From: EX4484-217-1 sp964496035
GTDB lineage: Archaea > Thermoproteota > Thermoprotei_A > EX4484-217-1
DNA: 24,047 bases
Assembly: GCA_964496035.1 (NCBI GenBank)
Contig: CAZBXI010000020.1
Location: forward strand, 1-24,047
Direction: 5' to 3'
Position 1 is the first letter of the stretch. Every line of letters starts with the position of its first letter. Shown piece after piece: positions 1-7,839 of the stretch. The notes beneath the pieces are model-generated. The model made no database searches and was not told the origin of the DNA. It worked only from the letters and a program-made list of their open reading frames with translations. A program made the translations under genes and the position numbers.

Positions 1-369
1 GCTATGTTCCTGCAAGTAAGAGAAATGCCATACATTGAGGCTGCTCAAGCGTATGGCGCTAGTAACGCTAGGATTATACTGCGTTACATGGTGCCAAAGG
101 TTCTTCCAACAATAGTACCCAACATAGTCTTATCTGTGCCATCATTCGTATTTTTAGAAGCAGCATTAGCAATACTAGGTGTTGGAGATCCGCAAGCAAT
201 AACTTGGGGTAAAATATTGGATGAAGCTTACACAGGTGGTGCACTATACTGGGGTCGTTACCACTGGATTTTAGCGCCTTCTCTTTGTCTAGTATTAATC
301 TCTGTAGGCTTTGCTTTAATGGGCTTCACCCTTGATAGAGTATTTAATCCTAAATTAAGGGAGATGTAG
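1..369 (+). CDS. dppC: ABC di/oligopeptide transporter permease, DppC/OppC type (5' partial)
   Basis: This is the C-terminal part of an inner-membrane permease for peptide or oligosaccharide import. The reading frame is already open at base 1, so the N-terminus lies outside the window. The visible 122 codons carry the EAA loop near the left edge (EAAQAYGASNARI, then RYMVPKVLP), which docks on the ATPases. Two or three hydrophobic segments follow, and the end is the family-typical ALMGFTLDRVFNP. The ATPase gene starts 4 bp after the stop, so the genes form one operon. Substrate is not readable: archaeal members of this family import either peptides or sugars. Seen: EAA loop and membrane segments. 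Inferred: DppC rather than DppB, from the C-terminal sequence and gene order. Confidence 0.9.
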   Translation, partial: AMFLQVREMPYIEAAQAYGASNARIILRYMVPKVLPTIVPNIVLSVPSFVFLEAALAILGVGDPQAITWGKILDEAYTGGALYWGRYHWILAPSLCLVLISVGFALMGFTLDRVFNPKLREM

Positions 370-372
370 GAT

Positions 373-1332
373 ATGGATAAAATTCTTGAAGTAGAAAACC
401 TTTACCTGTATTTTAGAACTTCAAGAGGAGATGTGAAAGCTGTTGACGGTGTCTCGTTTAGTATTCTACGTGGAGAGACTTTGGCAGTAATTGGCGAGTC
501 AGGATGCGGTAAGACATCTTTAGCTAGGGCCTTAATGAGGTATCTTCCAAGAAACGTATCACTTTATCGGGGAAAAGTGGTTATTGATGGAATAAACGTG
601 ATGAAACTTAGTGATAGAGAGTTTGATGAAAAAATTCGTTGGGTAAAAATTTCTTATGTTTCTCAGGCAGCTATGAACAGCTTAAATCCCGTAATTAAAG
701 TTGTAGATCACCTAGTAGAACCTCTCATATTGAGAGGGATGGCAACTAAAGAGGTTGCAGTGGAAAAAGCTAGAGAAATGTTGAAACTTGTTGGTATTTC
801 CGAAGATTTTCTCTATAGGTATCCGTTTGAGCTTAGTGGCGGTATGAGACAAAGAGTAGTAATAGCACTTTCTCTGATAACGAAGCCTAATATTGTTATA
901 CTCGATGAACCTACATCAGCTTTAGACGTTATGACACAAGCAAATATTATGAATCTTCTTAAAAAGTTAAAAAGGGAGCTTAAACTAACGTACATATTTA
1001 TAACGCATGATATAGGTACTTCGAGCGAGCTAGCTGATAAAGTTGCTGTTATGTACGCAGGTAAAATAGTTGAGTTTGGACCATCAGAGCAAGCATATGT
1101 GGACCCCTTACATCCATACTCTAAAGCTTTACTAAATAGCGTACCACGCTTACATGAAGAAAGAATACCAACATTTGTTCCCGGTACTCCTCCTAGCCTC
1201 ATAAATCCACCGAAAGGCTGTAGATTTAGACCTAGATGCCCAAATGCGATGCCAATATGTGAGAAGGAACCACCACTAATTAAGATAGGTAAGGAAAGTT
1301 ATGTTCAATGCTGGCTTTACGCTGAAAAATAG
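373..1332 (+). CDS. dppD: ABC di/oligopeptide transporter ATP-binding protein, DppD/OppD type
   Basis: This 319-residue cytoplasmic ATPase powers the peptide-type importer. Walker A is GESGCGKT at residues 41-48. The signature LSGGMRQR starts at about 154, and Walker B with the catalytic Glu is ILDEP at about 176-180. The C-terminal oligopeptide/dipeptide domain has Cys283, Cys289, Cys296 and Cys313. The equivalent cysteines are known to hold a [4Fe-4S] cluster in a bacterial DppD. The ATG is preceded by GGAG with a 9-nt spacer, the register used elsewhere in this window. It lies 4 bp after the permease stop and 5 bp before the second ATPase, so translation is probably coupled. Substrate cannot be assigned. 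Confidence 0.95.
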   Translation: MDKILEVENLYLYFRTSRGDVKAVDGVSFSILRGETLAVIGESGCGKTSLARALMRYLPRNVSLYRGKVVIDGINVMKLSDREFDEKIRWVKISYVSQAAMNSLNPVIKVVDHLVEPLILRGMATKEVAVEKAREMLKLVGISEDFLYRYPFELSGGMRQRVVIALSLITKPNIVILDEPTSALDVMTQANIMNLLKKLKRELKLTYIFITHDIGTSSELADKVAVMYAGKIVEFGPSEQAYVDPLHPYSKALLNSVPRLHEERIPTFVPGTPPSLINPPKGCRFRPRCPNAMPICEKEPPLIKIGKESYVQCWLYAEK

Positions 1333-1337
1333 ATGGC

Positions 1338-2348
1338 ATGGTGATTAAAATAAGCAAGGCATCCATCAATACTAACAAGGAAAACCTCCTTGAAGTAAAA
1401 GATTTAAGAATATGGTATCCTATACGGAAGTTTCTAAGCATAGTGGGATACGTAAAAGCTGTCGATGGGGTTTCATTTGTTGTTAAGAGGGGAGAAATTT
1501 TCGGTGTAGTTGGTGAAAGCGGCTGCGGTAAAACAACTCTTGGCAAAGGAATATTAAGACTGCTTAAACCTACCGGTGGCTATATATATTTTGAAGGTAA
1601 AGATGTCGCACATATTAAAGGTAAAGCACTTAAATGGTATAGGAGAGTTACAGGAATCGTACAACAAGACCCTTATGGAGCTATGCCGCCATTTATGTCA
1701 ATAAAAACCATATTGGAAGAACCTTTAAAAATACATGGTGTTCCCAAAGAGGAGAGATCCGAGAGAGTAGTAAAAGCACTAGAGGAAGTTAAGTTAACAC
1801 CTCCTGAAGATTTCCTTAACAAATATCCACACATGCTCAGTGGTGGTCAATTGCAACGAGTAGCTATAGCTAGGGCGTTTATACTGAGGCCCAAGTTAGT
1901 TGTAGCTGACGAACCCGTGTCTATGCTTGATGCGTCGGTTAGAGTTGAAACTTTAATGCTATTTAAAGAACTCCAGAAAAAGCATAAAGTATCAGTAATT
2001 TACATCACACATGACTTCTCAACTGCAAAATACTTTTCAGATAGAATAAGTGTAATGTATGCAGGTCATATAGTCGAAATAGGACCAGCTAGAGAAGTAA
2101 TCAATAATCCCAAACATCCTTATACCGCTCATCTAATAAAAGTAATACCGGATCCTAATCCAGAAAATAGGTTCACATTTAAAGAGACGTTGCCCGGCGA
2201 GCCTCCTAGCCTAGCTAATCCTCCCCCTGGATGTAGGCTTTCACCTAGATGCCCTTACGTAATGGACATTTGTACAAAGAAAGAACCTCCTATGATAAAA
2301 ACCTCTCGAAACCATTATGTGAAGTGTTGGCTATATGCTCATCGGTAA
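1338..2348 (+). CDS. dppF: ABC di/oligopeptide transporter ATP-binding protein, DppF/OppF type
   Basis: This 336-residue second ATPase is the expected heterodimer partner of the preceding DppD-like protein. It has Walker A GESGCGKTT, signature LSGGQLQRVAIARA, Walker B VVADEPVSMLD and the H-loop ITHDF. Its C-terminal domain repeats the cysteine pattern GCRLSPRCP...ICTKKEPP...KCW of a predicted [4Fe-4S] site. The annotated ATG at 1338 has no SD in register. GGTG at 1340-1343 instead points, with a 6-nt spacer, to an in-frame ATA at 1350, so the true start may be four codons downstream on a rare codon. The gene ends inside the next small gene (14-bp overlap). Confidence 0.94.
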   Translation: MVIKISKASINTNKENLLEVKDLRIWYPIRKFLSIVGYVKAVDGVSFVVKRGEIFGVVGESGCGKTTLGKGILRLLKPTGGYIYFEGKDVAHIKGKALKWYRRVTGIVQQDPYGAMPPFMSIKTILEEPLKIHGVPKEERSERVVKALEEVKLTPPEDFLNKYPHMLSGGQLQRVAIARAFILRPKLVVADEPVSMLDASVRVETLMLFKELQKKHKVSVIYITHDFSTAKYFSDRISVMYAGHIVEIGPAREVINNPKHPYTAHLIKVIPDPNPENRFTFKETLPGEPPSLANPPPGCRLSPRCPYVMDICTKKEPPMIKTSRNHYVKCWLYAHR

Positions 2349-2547
2349 TCCTAAAACGCTAATAATTATAGGGGCATTAATGTTACTAGGAGGGTGGCTG
2401 ATTACATTTTTAATGGTCATCGGGCTTATCGAAGAAAACTTTTATCTAGTAATGATAGCATACGCCATTAACCTTATAGGTCTATTTATCGGACTTTATG
2501 GAGTAACTTCTTATGTATTTACTAAAAGGTATAGAGAAGAAACTTAA
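2335..2547 (+). CDS. Small two-span membrane protein in the peptide transporter operon
   Basis: This 70-residue hypothetical protein starts 14 bp before the end of the second ATPase, an arrangement typical of translational coupling. Two hydrophobic segments cover about residues 7-30 and 36-63. They are joined by a short acidic loop (EEN), and the protein ends in a charged tail (KRYREET). No enzymatic motif is visible. Operon position suggests an accessory or stabilising subunit of the importer, but this is inference only. I do not recognise a named family. The coding assignment rests on the hydrophobic pattern, the overlap and the lack of a better frame here. Confidence 0.7.
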   Translation: MLIGNPKTLIIIGALMLLGGWLITFLMVIGLIEENFYLVMIAYAINLIGLFIGLYGVTSYVFTKRYREET

Positions 2548-2753
2548 CCTGCGTGAAGCCTAATCCTTCTACTACAATCCTTGCGACTATCCCGAAGTAA
2601 TTTAAAGAAGCTACAAAACGAATCATCAACTATTCCTTACTATGTTTAGGAAACTATACGGTGATAATGTAGATTCATATAGACATAAAGTATTTAAATT
2701 CGTCATTGACTAAATTAAATATGCTAAATAATCACTAGCTTGAGGACATTTGC
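2548..2753. other. Intergenic region with a TATA-like element
   Basis: This gap follows the transporter operon. A TATA-like TTTAAAT at 2693-2699 would place a transcription start near 2720, which suits the small ORF starting at 2754. A second AT-rich tract lies at 2711-2720. I see no other gene or RNA motif in the segment. Confidence 0.5.
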
Positions 2754-2861
2754 ATGGTTGCTGGAAAAAAGATATCAGTAAAGACCTTAGCAATAGTATT
2801 GGCGGTATCTTTAATAATAATTGCAGTAATAGCATTATACTACGCACTGATTACCACGTAA
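2754..2861 (+). CDS. 35-residue single-span membrane peptide (candidate small protein)
   Basis: An ATG at 2754 opens a 35-codon frame ending in TAA. The peptide has a basic N-terminus (AGKKISVK), one hydrophobic segment at about residues 10-32 and a short polar end. GAGG at 2742-2745 lies 8 nt before the ATG, in the SD register used by neighbouring genes, and a TATA-like TTTAAAT lies about 55 bp upstream. It could be a genuine small membrane protein. It also resembles the signal or anchor segment of archaeal ABC solute-binding proteins. Given the neighbouring importer, it may be the remnant of a lost binding-protein gene. No conserved domain can be named. Confidence 0.5.
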   Translation: MVAGKKISVKTLAIVLAVSLIIIAVIALYYALITT

Positions 2862-3063
2862 GCGCTACCTAACAATTACCTATCATGCTTATCGAAAACT
2901 CTCTAACACATCCTGTTTCTCCGCAAAGTTGCGGCTAAGCTTATAGGGTCTTAGCTTAACTAGTCATAGTTAAACTTTACTCACCTAATAACCCCAATGC
3001 TGGAAAGGCTTTTAAACATTAATGTCGAAAAAGGATTAGTATATTTTATATGCGGTGGAGAGT
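2862..3063. other. Intergenic region with small inverted repeats and the mevalonate-cluster promoter
   Basis: The gap contains a short perfect hairpin, CCGCA-AAGT-TGCGG, at 2921-2934. It is followed by an imperfect repeat (CTAAGCTTA, CTTAGCTTA) at about 2935-2960. The promoter for the next gene lies at the right end. No tRNA or C/D box RNA was recognised here. Confidence 0.4.
3009..3017 (+). promoter_or_regulatory. TATA-like promoter element for the mevalonate cluster
   Basis: CTTTTAAAC is preceded by purine-rich GGAAAGG, resembling a BRE plus TATA box. The predicted transcription start is about 25 bp downstream (near 3038). That leaves a leader of about 25 nt containing GGTG at 3054-3057 before the ATG at 3064. 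Prediction from sequence only. Confidence 0.5.
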
Positions 3064-4128
3064 ATGAGGCCTACAAGGGACGTAGGTATTGTTGGTTGGG
3101 GCACATATATTCCTAAGTTCAGAATAAAGTGTTCTGAAATAGGTAAAACCTGGGGTTTCCCTCCAGAATACCATAGTGGTCTTATTGTTTTAGAAAAAAC
3201 TGTAGCAAATATGGATGAAGACACTATAACTATGGGTTGGGAGGCTGCAAAAAGCGCATTGGTTCGCGCTAAAATTAACCCCGAAGAAGTTGAAGCAATA
3301 TACGTTGGTACAGAGTCTAAACCTTATGCTGTTAAACCTTCAATAACGGTTATAGCTGAGGCTTTAGGTATAACGCCGAAAATTTTGGGAGCTGATCTAG
3401 AGTTTGCTTGTAGAGCCGCTAGTGAAGCATTAGAAGCTTCTATAGGATTAATATCTTCAGGGATGATTAAATATTCTCTAGTTATAGGGTCTGATACTGC
3501 TCAAGCTTCGCCAGGCGATGTACTCGAATTTACTGCATCAAGTGGTGCAGCAGCTTTCGTCTTAGGTCCAAGAGGAGAAAACACAGTGGCATATTTTGAA
3601 GGTTCATACAGTTACATAACAGATACTCCCGATTTCTGGAGAAGACAACTAGCCTCCTATCCAATGCATGGCGAACAGTTTACAGGTGACCCAGCATACT
3701 TTGCACATATAGTTGCTGCAGCCAAAGGGTTAATGGAAGAACTGGGACTTAAGCCCTCAGACTTTGACTATGCCGTGTTCCACCAACCTAATGGTAGATT
3801 TCCTTTGAAGGTAGGCGCTAAATTAGGTTTTCCTAAGGAGAAAATACTGCCGGGACTAATAACCCCAATGATAGGTAACACATACAATGGCTCAGCATTG
3901 ATAGGATTATGTGCGATTTTGGAAACAGCGAAACCCGGTCAAAGAATACTATTGGTGCCTTTTGGAAGCGGTGCTGGAGCAGACGCATATAGCATCATTG
4001 TTGAAGACGGTATAGAAGAAAAAGTACACTTAGCACCTACAGTTAAAGAGCTTGTTGAAAATAAGATCTACATTAATTACACGCACTATGCTAAATTCAG
4101 GGGTTTAATTTCTAAATTCAGCTTTTAA
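3064..4128 (+). CDS. hmgS: Hydroxymethylglutaryl-CoA synthase, archaeal type
   Basis: This enzyme condenses acetoacetyl-CoA with acetyl-CoA to HMG-CoA, the second step of the mevalonate route to archaeal lipids. With this start it has 354 residues, the usual archaeal size. The catalytic triad can be placed: Glu84 (VGTESKPYAVKP), Cys116 (EFACRAASEA) and His240 (FHQPNGRFP). The Glu-to-Cys spacing of 32 equals that of characterised bacterial HMGS. A GTG at 3055 would add three residues, but GGTG at 3054-3057 sits 6 nt before the ATG at 3064, so I prefer the ATG. The thiolase and DUF35 genes follow directly. In methanogens these three proteins form one complex that passes acetoacetyl-CoA directly to HMGS. 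Confidence 0.96.
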   Translation: MRPTRDVGIVGWGTYIPKFRIKCSEIGKTWGFPPEYHSGLIVLEKTVANMDEDTITMGWEAAKSALVRAKINPEEVEAIYVGTESKPYAVKPSITVIAEALGITPKILGADLEFACRAASEALEASIGLISSGMIKYSLVIGSDTAQASPGDVLEFTASSGAAAFVLGPRGENTVAYFEGSYSYITDTPDFWRRQLASYPMHGEQFTGDPAYFAHIVAAAKGLMEELGLKPSDFDYAVFHQPNGRFPLKVGAKLGFPKEKILPGLITPMIGNTYNGSALIGLCAILETAKPGQRILLVPFGSGAGADAYSIIVEDGIEEKVHLAPTVKELVENKIYINYTHYAKFRGLISKFSF

Positions 4129-4144
4129 GCAAGCGGTGTGAGGT

Positions 4145-5293
4145 ATGGTTAGAGTATATGTTGTAGGTGTCGGTTTAACGAAGATAGGTAGGTTTTTCAA
4201 TAAAGGTTTAAGAGAACTTTTTGCTGAAGCCGCTCTTAAAGCGTTAGATGAAATAGGTAATGAGACTGTTCAAGCACTTGTTGTAGGTAATATGACGAGT
4301 AGTTCGCTTGGCGAACAGGACAATTTAGGAGCATTACTTGCCGACTATGCTGGTTTAGGTAAAATACCCGCGTTTAAGGTTGAAGCTGCTTGCGGTAGTG
4401 GGGGCGTTGCAGTATATACAGGTTATTTCCTAGTCGCTTCGGGGATGTTTGATGTAGTTATGGTTGGCGGTGTTGAGAAGCAAACAGAATATCCTACGAG
4501 AATAGTTTCTAAAGCTTTAGCGCAAGCAGCCGACGCAGAATATGAGCTATTTCATGGAATAAGTTTTACTGGGTTAAATGCTTTAGTTATGAGGATGTAC
4601 ATGAACGAATATAATGTTTCAAGAGATGAAATGTCAATATGGCCTGTTCTAATGCATAAAAATGCTGTTAAGAACCCTTATGCTCAGCTTAGGTTTGAAG
4701 TAACAAAGGAGCAAGTAGCAAAGTCAATGGTGATTGCAGACCCTATTAGACTTCTCGACTCAAGCCCTATAGGTGATGGTGCATCAGCGTTAATTCTAGC
4801 TTCCGACAGAGTTGCTAAAAAACTAACAGATACCCCAGTTGAAATAGCTGGAATAGGCATGGCCACAGACCACATATATGTAGCCTATAGGAAAAACCTT
4901 CTATCATTTGAAGCAACAATTTTAGCCGCGAAAAAAGCATATGAAATGGCTAAGATAGAGCCGAAAAACGTAGATGTAGCTGAGGTTCATGATGCTTTTA
5001 CAGTTCTCGGTTTCATGAATTTAGAGGATTTAGGTTTCTCAGAAAGAGGAAAAACGCCGAAACTCATGAACGAAGGTAGGTTTTGGCCCGGTGATAAACC
5101 GACAGTAAACCCTAGCGGAGGACTTAAGGCCAGAGGTCATCCTGTCGGAGCTACTGGAGTTTATCAGATTGCAGAAGTTGCTATGCAACTTAGGGGGGAT
5201 TTTCCCGGAGTAAATGTAGGAGGTGATATAGGATTAGCTCAGAGCATAGGAGGTTTAGGAACAACAGTAACTGTAATAATACTTAAGAGGTGA
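4145..5293 (+). CDS. Acetyl-CoA C-acetyltransferase (archaeal SCP2-like thiolase)
   Basis: This 382-residue thiolase makes acetoacetyl-CoA from two acetyl-CoA, the first mevalonate-pathway step. The nucleophile is Cys83 (EAACGSGG). His282 (EVHDAF) and His332 (GGLKARGHPVGATG) are the conserved active-site histidines. The C-terminal Cys of classical biosynthetic thiolases (CxGGG type) is not evident; the end reads GGDIGLAQSIGGLGTT, as I would expect for the archaeal subfamily paired with DUF35 proteins. The ATG has GGTG at 4135-4138, 6 nt upstream. It lies 16 bp after HMGS, and its stop overlaps the SD of the DUF35 gene. The endergonic thiolysis equilibrium is probably pulled by coupling with HMGS. 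Confidence 0.94.
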   Translation: MVRVYVVGVGLTKIGRFFNKGLRELFAEAALKALDEIGNETVQALVVGNMTSSSLGEQDNLGALLADYAGLGKIPAFKVEAACGSGGVAVYTGYFLVASGMFDVVMVGGVEKQTEYPTRIVSKALAQAADAEYELFHGISFTGLNALVMRMYMNEYNVSRDEMSIWPVLMHKNAVKNPYAQLRFEVTKEQVAKSMVIADPIRLLDSSPIGDGASALILASDRVAKKLTDTPVEIAGIGMATDHIYVAYRKNLLSFEATILAAKKAYEMAKIEPKNVDVAEVHDAFTVLGFMNLEDLGFSERGKTPKLMNEGRFWPGDKPTVNPSGGLKARGHPVGATGVYQIAEVAMQLRGDFPGVNVGGDIGLAQSIGGLGTTVTVIILKR

Positions 5294-5299
5294 GTGTGA

Positions 5300-5701
5300 A
5301 TGTCCATGAAAATATCTGTACCAAGAGTTTGGAGGGAAATTAAAGCACACTACTTACTTGAAGCCACAGTATGCAATAAGTGCGGGAAAATACATTACCC
5401 ACCAAGACCCATATGCGATAATTGCGGAAATAAGAATCTTTTTAGAAGAAAACTTAGTGGAGAAGGCGAGGTACTAACATATACTATACAATACATTGTT
5501 CTCGAAGGATATAGAGAATATGCTCCCATAGTTTTCGCTATAGTTAGGCTTAAAGAAGGGATTAAAATATTAGCTCAATTAACTGATGTTGAACCGGAAA
5601 ACGTTAAGATGGGTATGAGGGTAAAAGCTGTTCTAAGGAAAATATGCGAAGATGGGAAGATTGGTCTCATAAAGTATGGTATTAAATTTAAACCAGTATA
5701 G
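5300..5701 (+). CDS. DUF35 zinc-ribbon/OB-fold acyl-CoA-binding scaffold protein
   Basis: This 133-residue protein has an N-terminal zinc ribbon with Cys25, Cys28, Cys39 and Cys42 (CNKCGK...PICDNCG). A beta-rich OB-fold region of about residues 55-133 follows. DUF35 proteins bridge thiolase and HMGS in the methanogen complex and provide a shared CoA-binding site; the gene order here matches that partnership. GGTG at 5289-5292 lies 7 nt before the ATG and overlaps the thiolase TGA stop, so translation is probably coupled. It is not expected to be catalytic alone. Function is assigned by family and context. Confidence 0.92.
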   Translation: MSMKISVPRVWREIKAHYLLEATVCNKCGKIHYPPRPICDNCGNKNLFRRKLSGEGEVLTYTIQYIVLEGYREYAPIVFAIVRLKEGIKILAQLTDVEPENVKMGMRVKAVLRKICEDGKIGLIKYGIKFKPV

Positions 5702-5731
5702 AGAAATTTATGTTCGAGGAGAATATCCACC

Positions 5732-6982
5732 ATGACGTCCAATAAAGAACTCGAAAATATTGTAAGTAAAGTTTTAAGCGGCGAGATAAAGCTTCATGAA
5801 CTTGATGAAGTACTTGGGAACAGCAATATAGCTGTTTTAGTAAGAAGGCTTGTTCTGGAAAAAATGCTTAACATACAGTTAGCTAACATAGGATTTACAA
5901 CAATAGAATGGAATGAAGTCGTAGGGAGAAACATAGAAAACCCCATAGGAGCGATACAAGTACCTCTTGGAATAGCAGGTCCTCTTAAAATCTTTGGCGA
6001 CTATGCTAAAGGAGAATTCTATATCCCGCTAGCTACAACAGAAGGAGCGTTAGTAGCCAGTATTAATAGAGGATGTAAAGCAATAACACTAAGCGGCGGA
6101 GCTAAAGTAAAAATCCTAAATGATTCCATGAGTAGAGCCCCTCTATTTAGGACCTCAAGTATTGAAGAAGCAGTTGAGCTTGTTGAGTGGGTGAAAGAAC
6201 ATTTTGAAGAGATAAAAACTGAAGCAGAATCCACAACAAGGCATGGTAAGCTTTTACGAATAGATCCCTTCATAGTAGGTAATAATGTGTGGTTACGGTT
6301 CATTTATAGTACAGGCGATGCTATGGGCATGAATATGGTAACCATAGCTACAGATAAGGCATGCAAGTACATAGAAAATAATCTCGGTCTTAAATGCCTA
6401 TCTTTAAGCGGTAATTTATGCGTAGATAAGAAGCCTTCGTTAATGAATATGTTATTTGGTAGAGGAAAAACAGTAATTGCAGAGGCAATAATTAAAAAAG
6501 ACATAGTAAAAGAAGTTCTTAAAACCACACCTAAGAATATCGTTGAGGTGAATACAAGAAAGAATCTTTTAGGGTCAGCTAGGGCAGGAAGTTTAAGCTT
6601 TAACGCACACTACGCTAACATTGTAGCAGCGATATTCATAGCAACAGGTCAGGATGCAGCTCAAGTAGTTGAAAGTAGCATGGGATACACATGGGCTGAA
6701 CTAGTTGGTGAAGACCTATACATTTCAGTTACACTACCAAGCTTAGAAGTTGGGACAGTGGGTGGTGGAACACGGTTACCTACACAAAGAGAGGCGTTGC
6801 AGATAATGGGAGTTTATGGTTCAGGAAATCCCCCAGGAACAAATGCTAAGAAGTTTGCGGAAATAGTGGCAGCAGCTGTCTTAGCTGGGGAACTAAGCCT
6901 GCTCGCAGCATTATCTGCGGGGCATCTTGCTGAGGCACATAAGAGACTTGGCCGTGGAATGTTTAAGAAGACTAGAAAGTAA
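5732..6982 (+). CDS. hmgA: 3-hydroxy-3-methylglutaryl-CoA reductase, class I
   Basis: This 416-residue enzyme reduces HMG-CoA to mevalonate. Active-site residues are visible: Glu104 (TTEGALVAS), Lys209 (TDKAC), Asp308 (GQDAAQ) and His403 (GHLAEAH). GDAMGMN at 195-201 is the dinucleotide-binding loop, suggesting NADPH use. There is no membrane anchor, as is normal for archaeal enzymes. It lies 30 bp after the DUF35 gene, with GGAG about 10 nt before the ATG. This completes a contiguous cluster from acetyl-CoA to mevalonate. The 3' end overlaps the convergent dehydrogenase-like gene by 11 bp. Confidence 0.97.
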   Translation: MTSNKELENIVSKVLSGEIKLHELDEVLGNSNIAVLVRRLVLEKMLNIQLANIGFTTIEWNEVVGRNIENPIGAIQVPLGIAGPLKIFGDYAKGEFYIPLATTEGALVASINRGCKAITLSGGAKVKILNDSMSRAPLFRTSSIEEAVELVEWVKEHFEEIKTEAESTTRHGKLLRIDPFIVGNNVWLRFIYSTGDAMGMNMVTIATDKACKYIENNLGLKCLSLSGNLCVDKKPSLMNMLFGRGKTVIAEAIIKKDIVKEVLKTTPKNIVEVNTRKNLLGSARAGSLSFNAHYANIVAAIFIATGQDAAQVVESSMGYTWAELVGEDLYISVTLPSLEVGTVGGGTRLPTQREALQIMGVYGSGNPPGTNAKKFAEIVAAAVLAGELSLLAALSAGHLAEAHKRLGRGMFKKTRK

Positions 6983-7760
6983 TAACAACAAGTTTCCTAC
7001 GCATTTCTTTTACCAAGAATTTTAAACCTAAATTATCAATATCATCAACACTTATTTCGGTTAAAATTTCATGTAATCTAATTTTATCTAAGCATTTTGC
7101 AACATTATAATTAAACGATGTGTTTCTTAAGCACGAAATATTCCATACGTCATTTGCTATGATGTCCTCCCTATAGTCAAAACTTATGTTTATCTTTGTA
7201 TTATTCTCCTTACTGCCGCAAATGACTTCTAAAGTATGTTCTCCTATAATACTATACTGCATGTTTAAGATATTAAGCGCTTGAGAAATAATATTGAAAA
7301 GACAGTTATCAAACGTTATTATTGCCTTCTTCTTTAAGGCCTTCAAAACGTTAATTATCTTGTTAATGAGAGGAATAATTAGCAACACTGATTCTAAGTG
7401 TTTGACATACAAGGCCTCAACACAGTTTATGCTTACCGCAGCATAGGTTCTAGCTAGTCCTTTAACATCATAGGCGAAAAGCTTATTTCTACATTCGGGA
7501 CCTATTACAACATTTTTTCCCATAATGGAATCTTGAACATTAACTCCCTTATCAACTACAACGCCTAAGGCTATACTTGAAAGTATATATGGACTAGAAG
7601 TTCTAGGAACAATTTTGCCGTCTATTATGCGTAAGTCTAACGGAGTTAATAGTACCTTCTTAACTCTAATAAGAACCTCTTTAGGGTACAAGACCTCAAA
7701 GGGGTATTCGGCAACCTCCAAATCTTTCTTGCCATATGTTCTTAGGCATGAGGCAGTCAA
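6972..7760 (-). CDS. Degenerate zinc-less medium-chain dehydrogenase-like protein
   Basis: This 262-residue protein has an N-terminus resembling the GroES-like domain of alcohol dehydrogenases. The fold pattern is readable (KEVLIRVKKVLLTPLDLRI, then LGVVVDKGVNV, GKNVVIGPECRN). The usual catalytic Cys in GxCGTD and the His-Glu of the zinc site are absent. The Rossmann glycine motif (GxGxxG) is also missing, and the C-terminal half is shorter than in the roughly 340-residue family. It is therefore probably a diverged, non-catalytic or re-purposed member, or a gene under decay. The start is TTG, with GGTA 7 nt upstream. It runs divergently from the btpA-like gene and convergently into hmgA. Confidence 0.6.
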   Translation of the reverse strand: MTASCLRTYGKKDLEVAEYPFEVLYPKEVLIRVKKVLLTPLDLRIIDGKIVPRTSSPYILSSIALGVVVDKGVNVQDSIMGKNVVIGPECRNKLFAYDVKGLARTYAAVSINCVEALYVKHLESVLLIIPLINKIINVLKALKKKAIITFDNCLFNIISQALNILNMQYSIIGEHTLEVICGSKENNTKINISFDYREDIIANDVWNISCLRNTSFNYNVAKCLDKIRLHEILTEISVDDIDNLGLKFLVKEMRRKLVVITF

Positions 7761-7839
7761 AATGTGATACCCTATGTGGTTAACTATCTTTAAGGTTTAA
7801 TAGAAATTACTCTCTTAGTTTTCATTAAGGTTAATCAGC

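Noticed and set aside
3050..3067. ATG at 3050 as the HMG-CoA synthase start
   Set aside because: It is out of frame and meets TGA after five codons; GGTG spacing supports the ATG at 3064.
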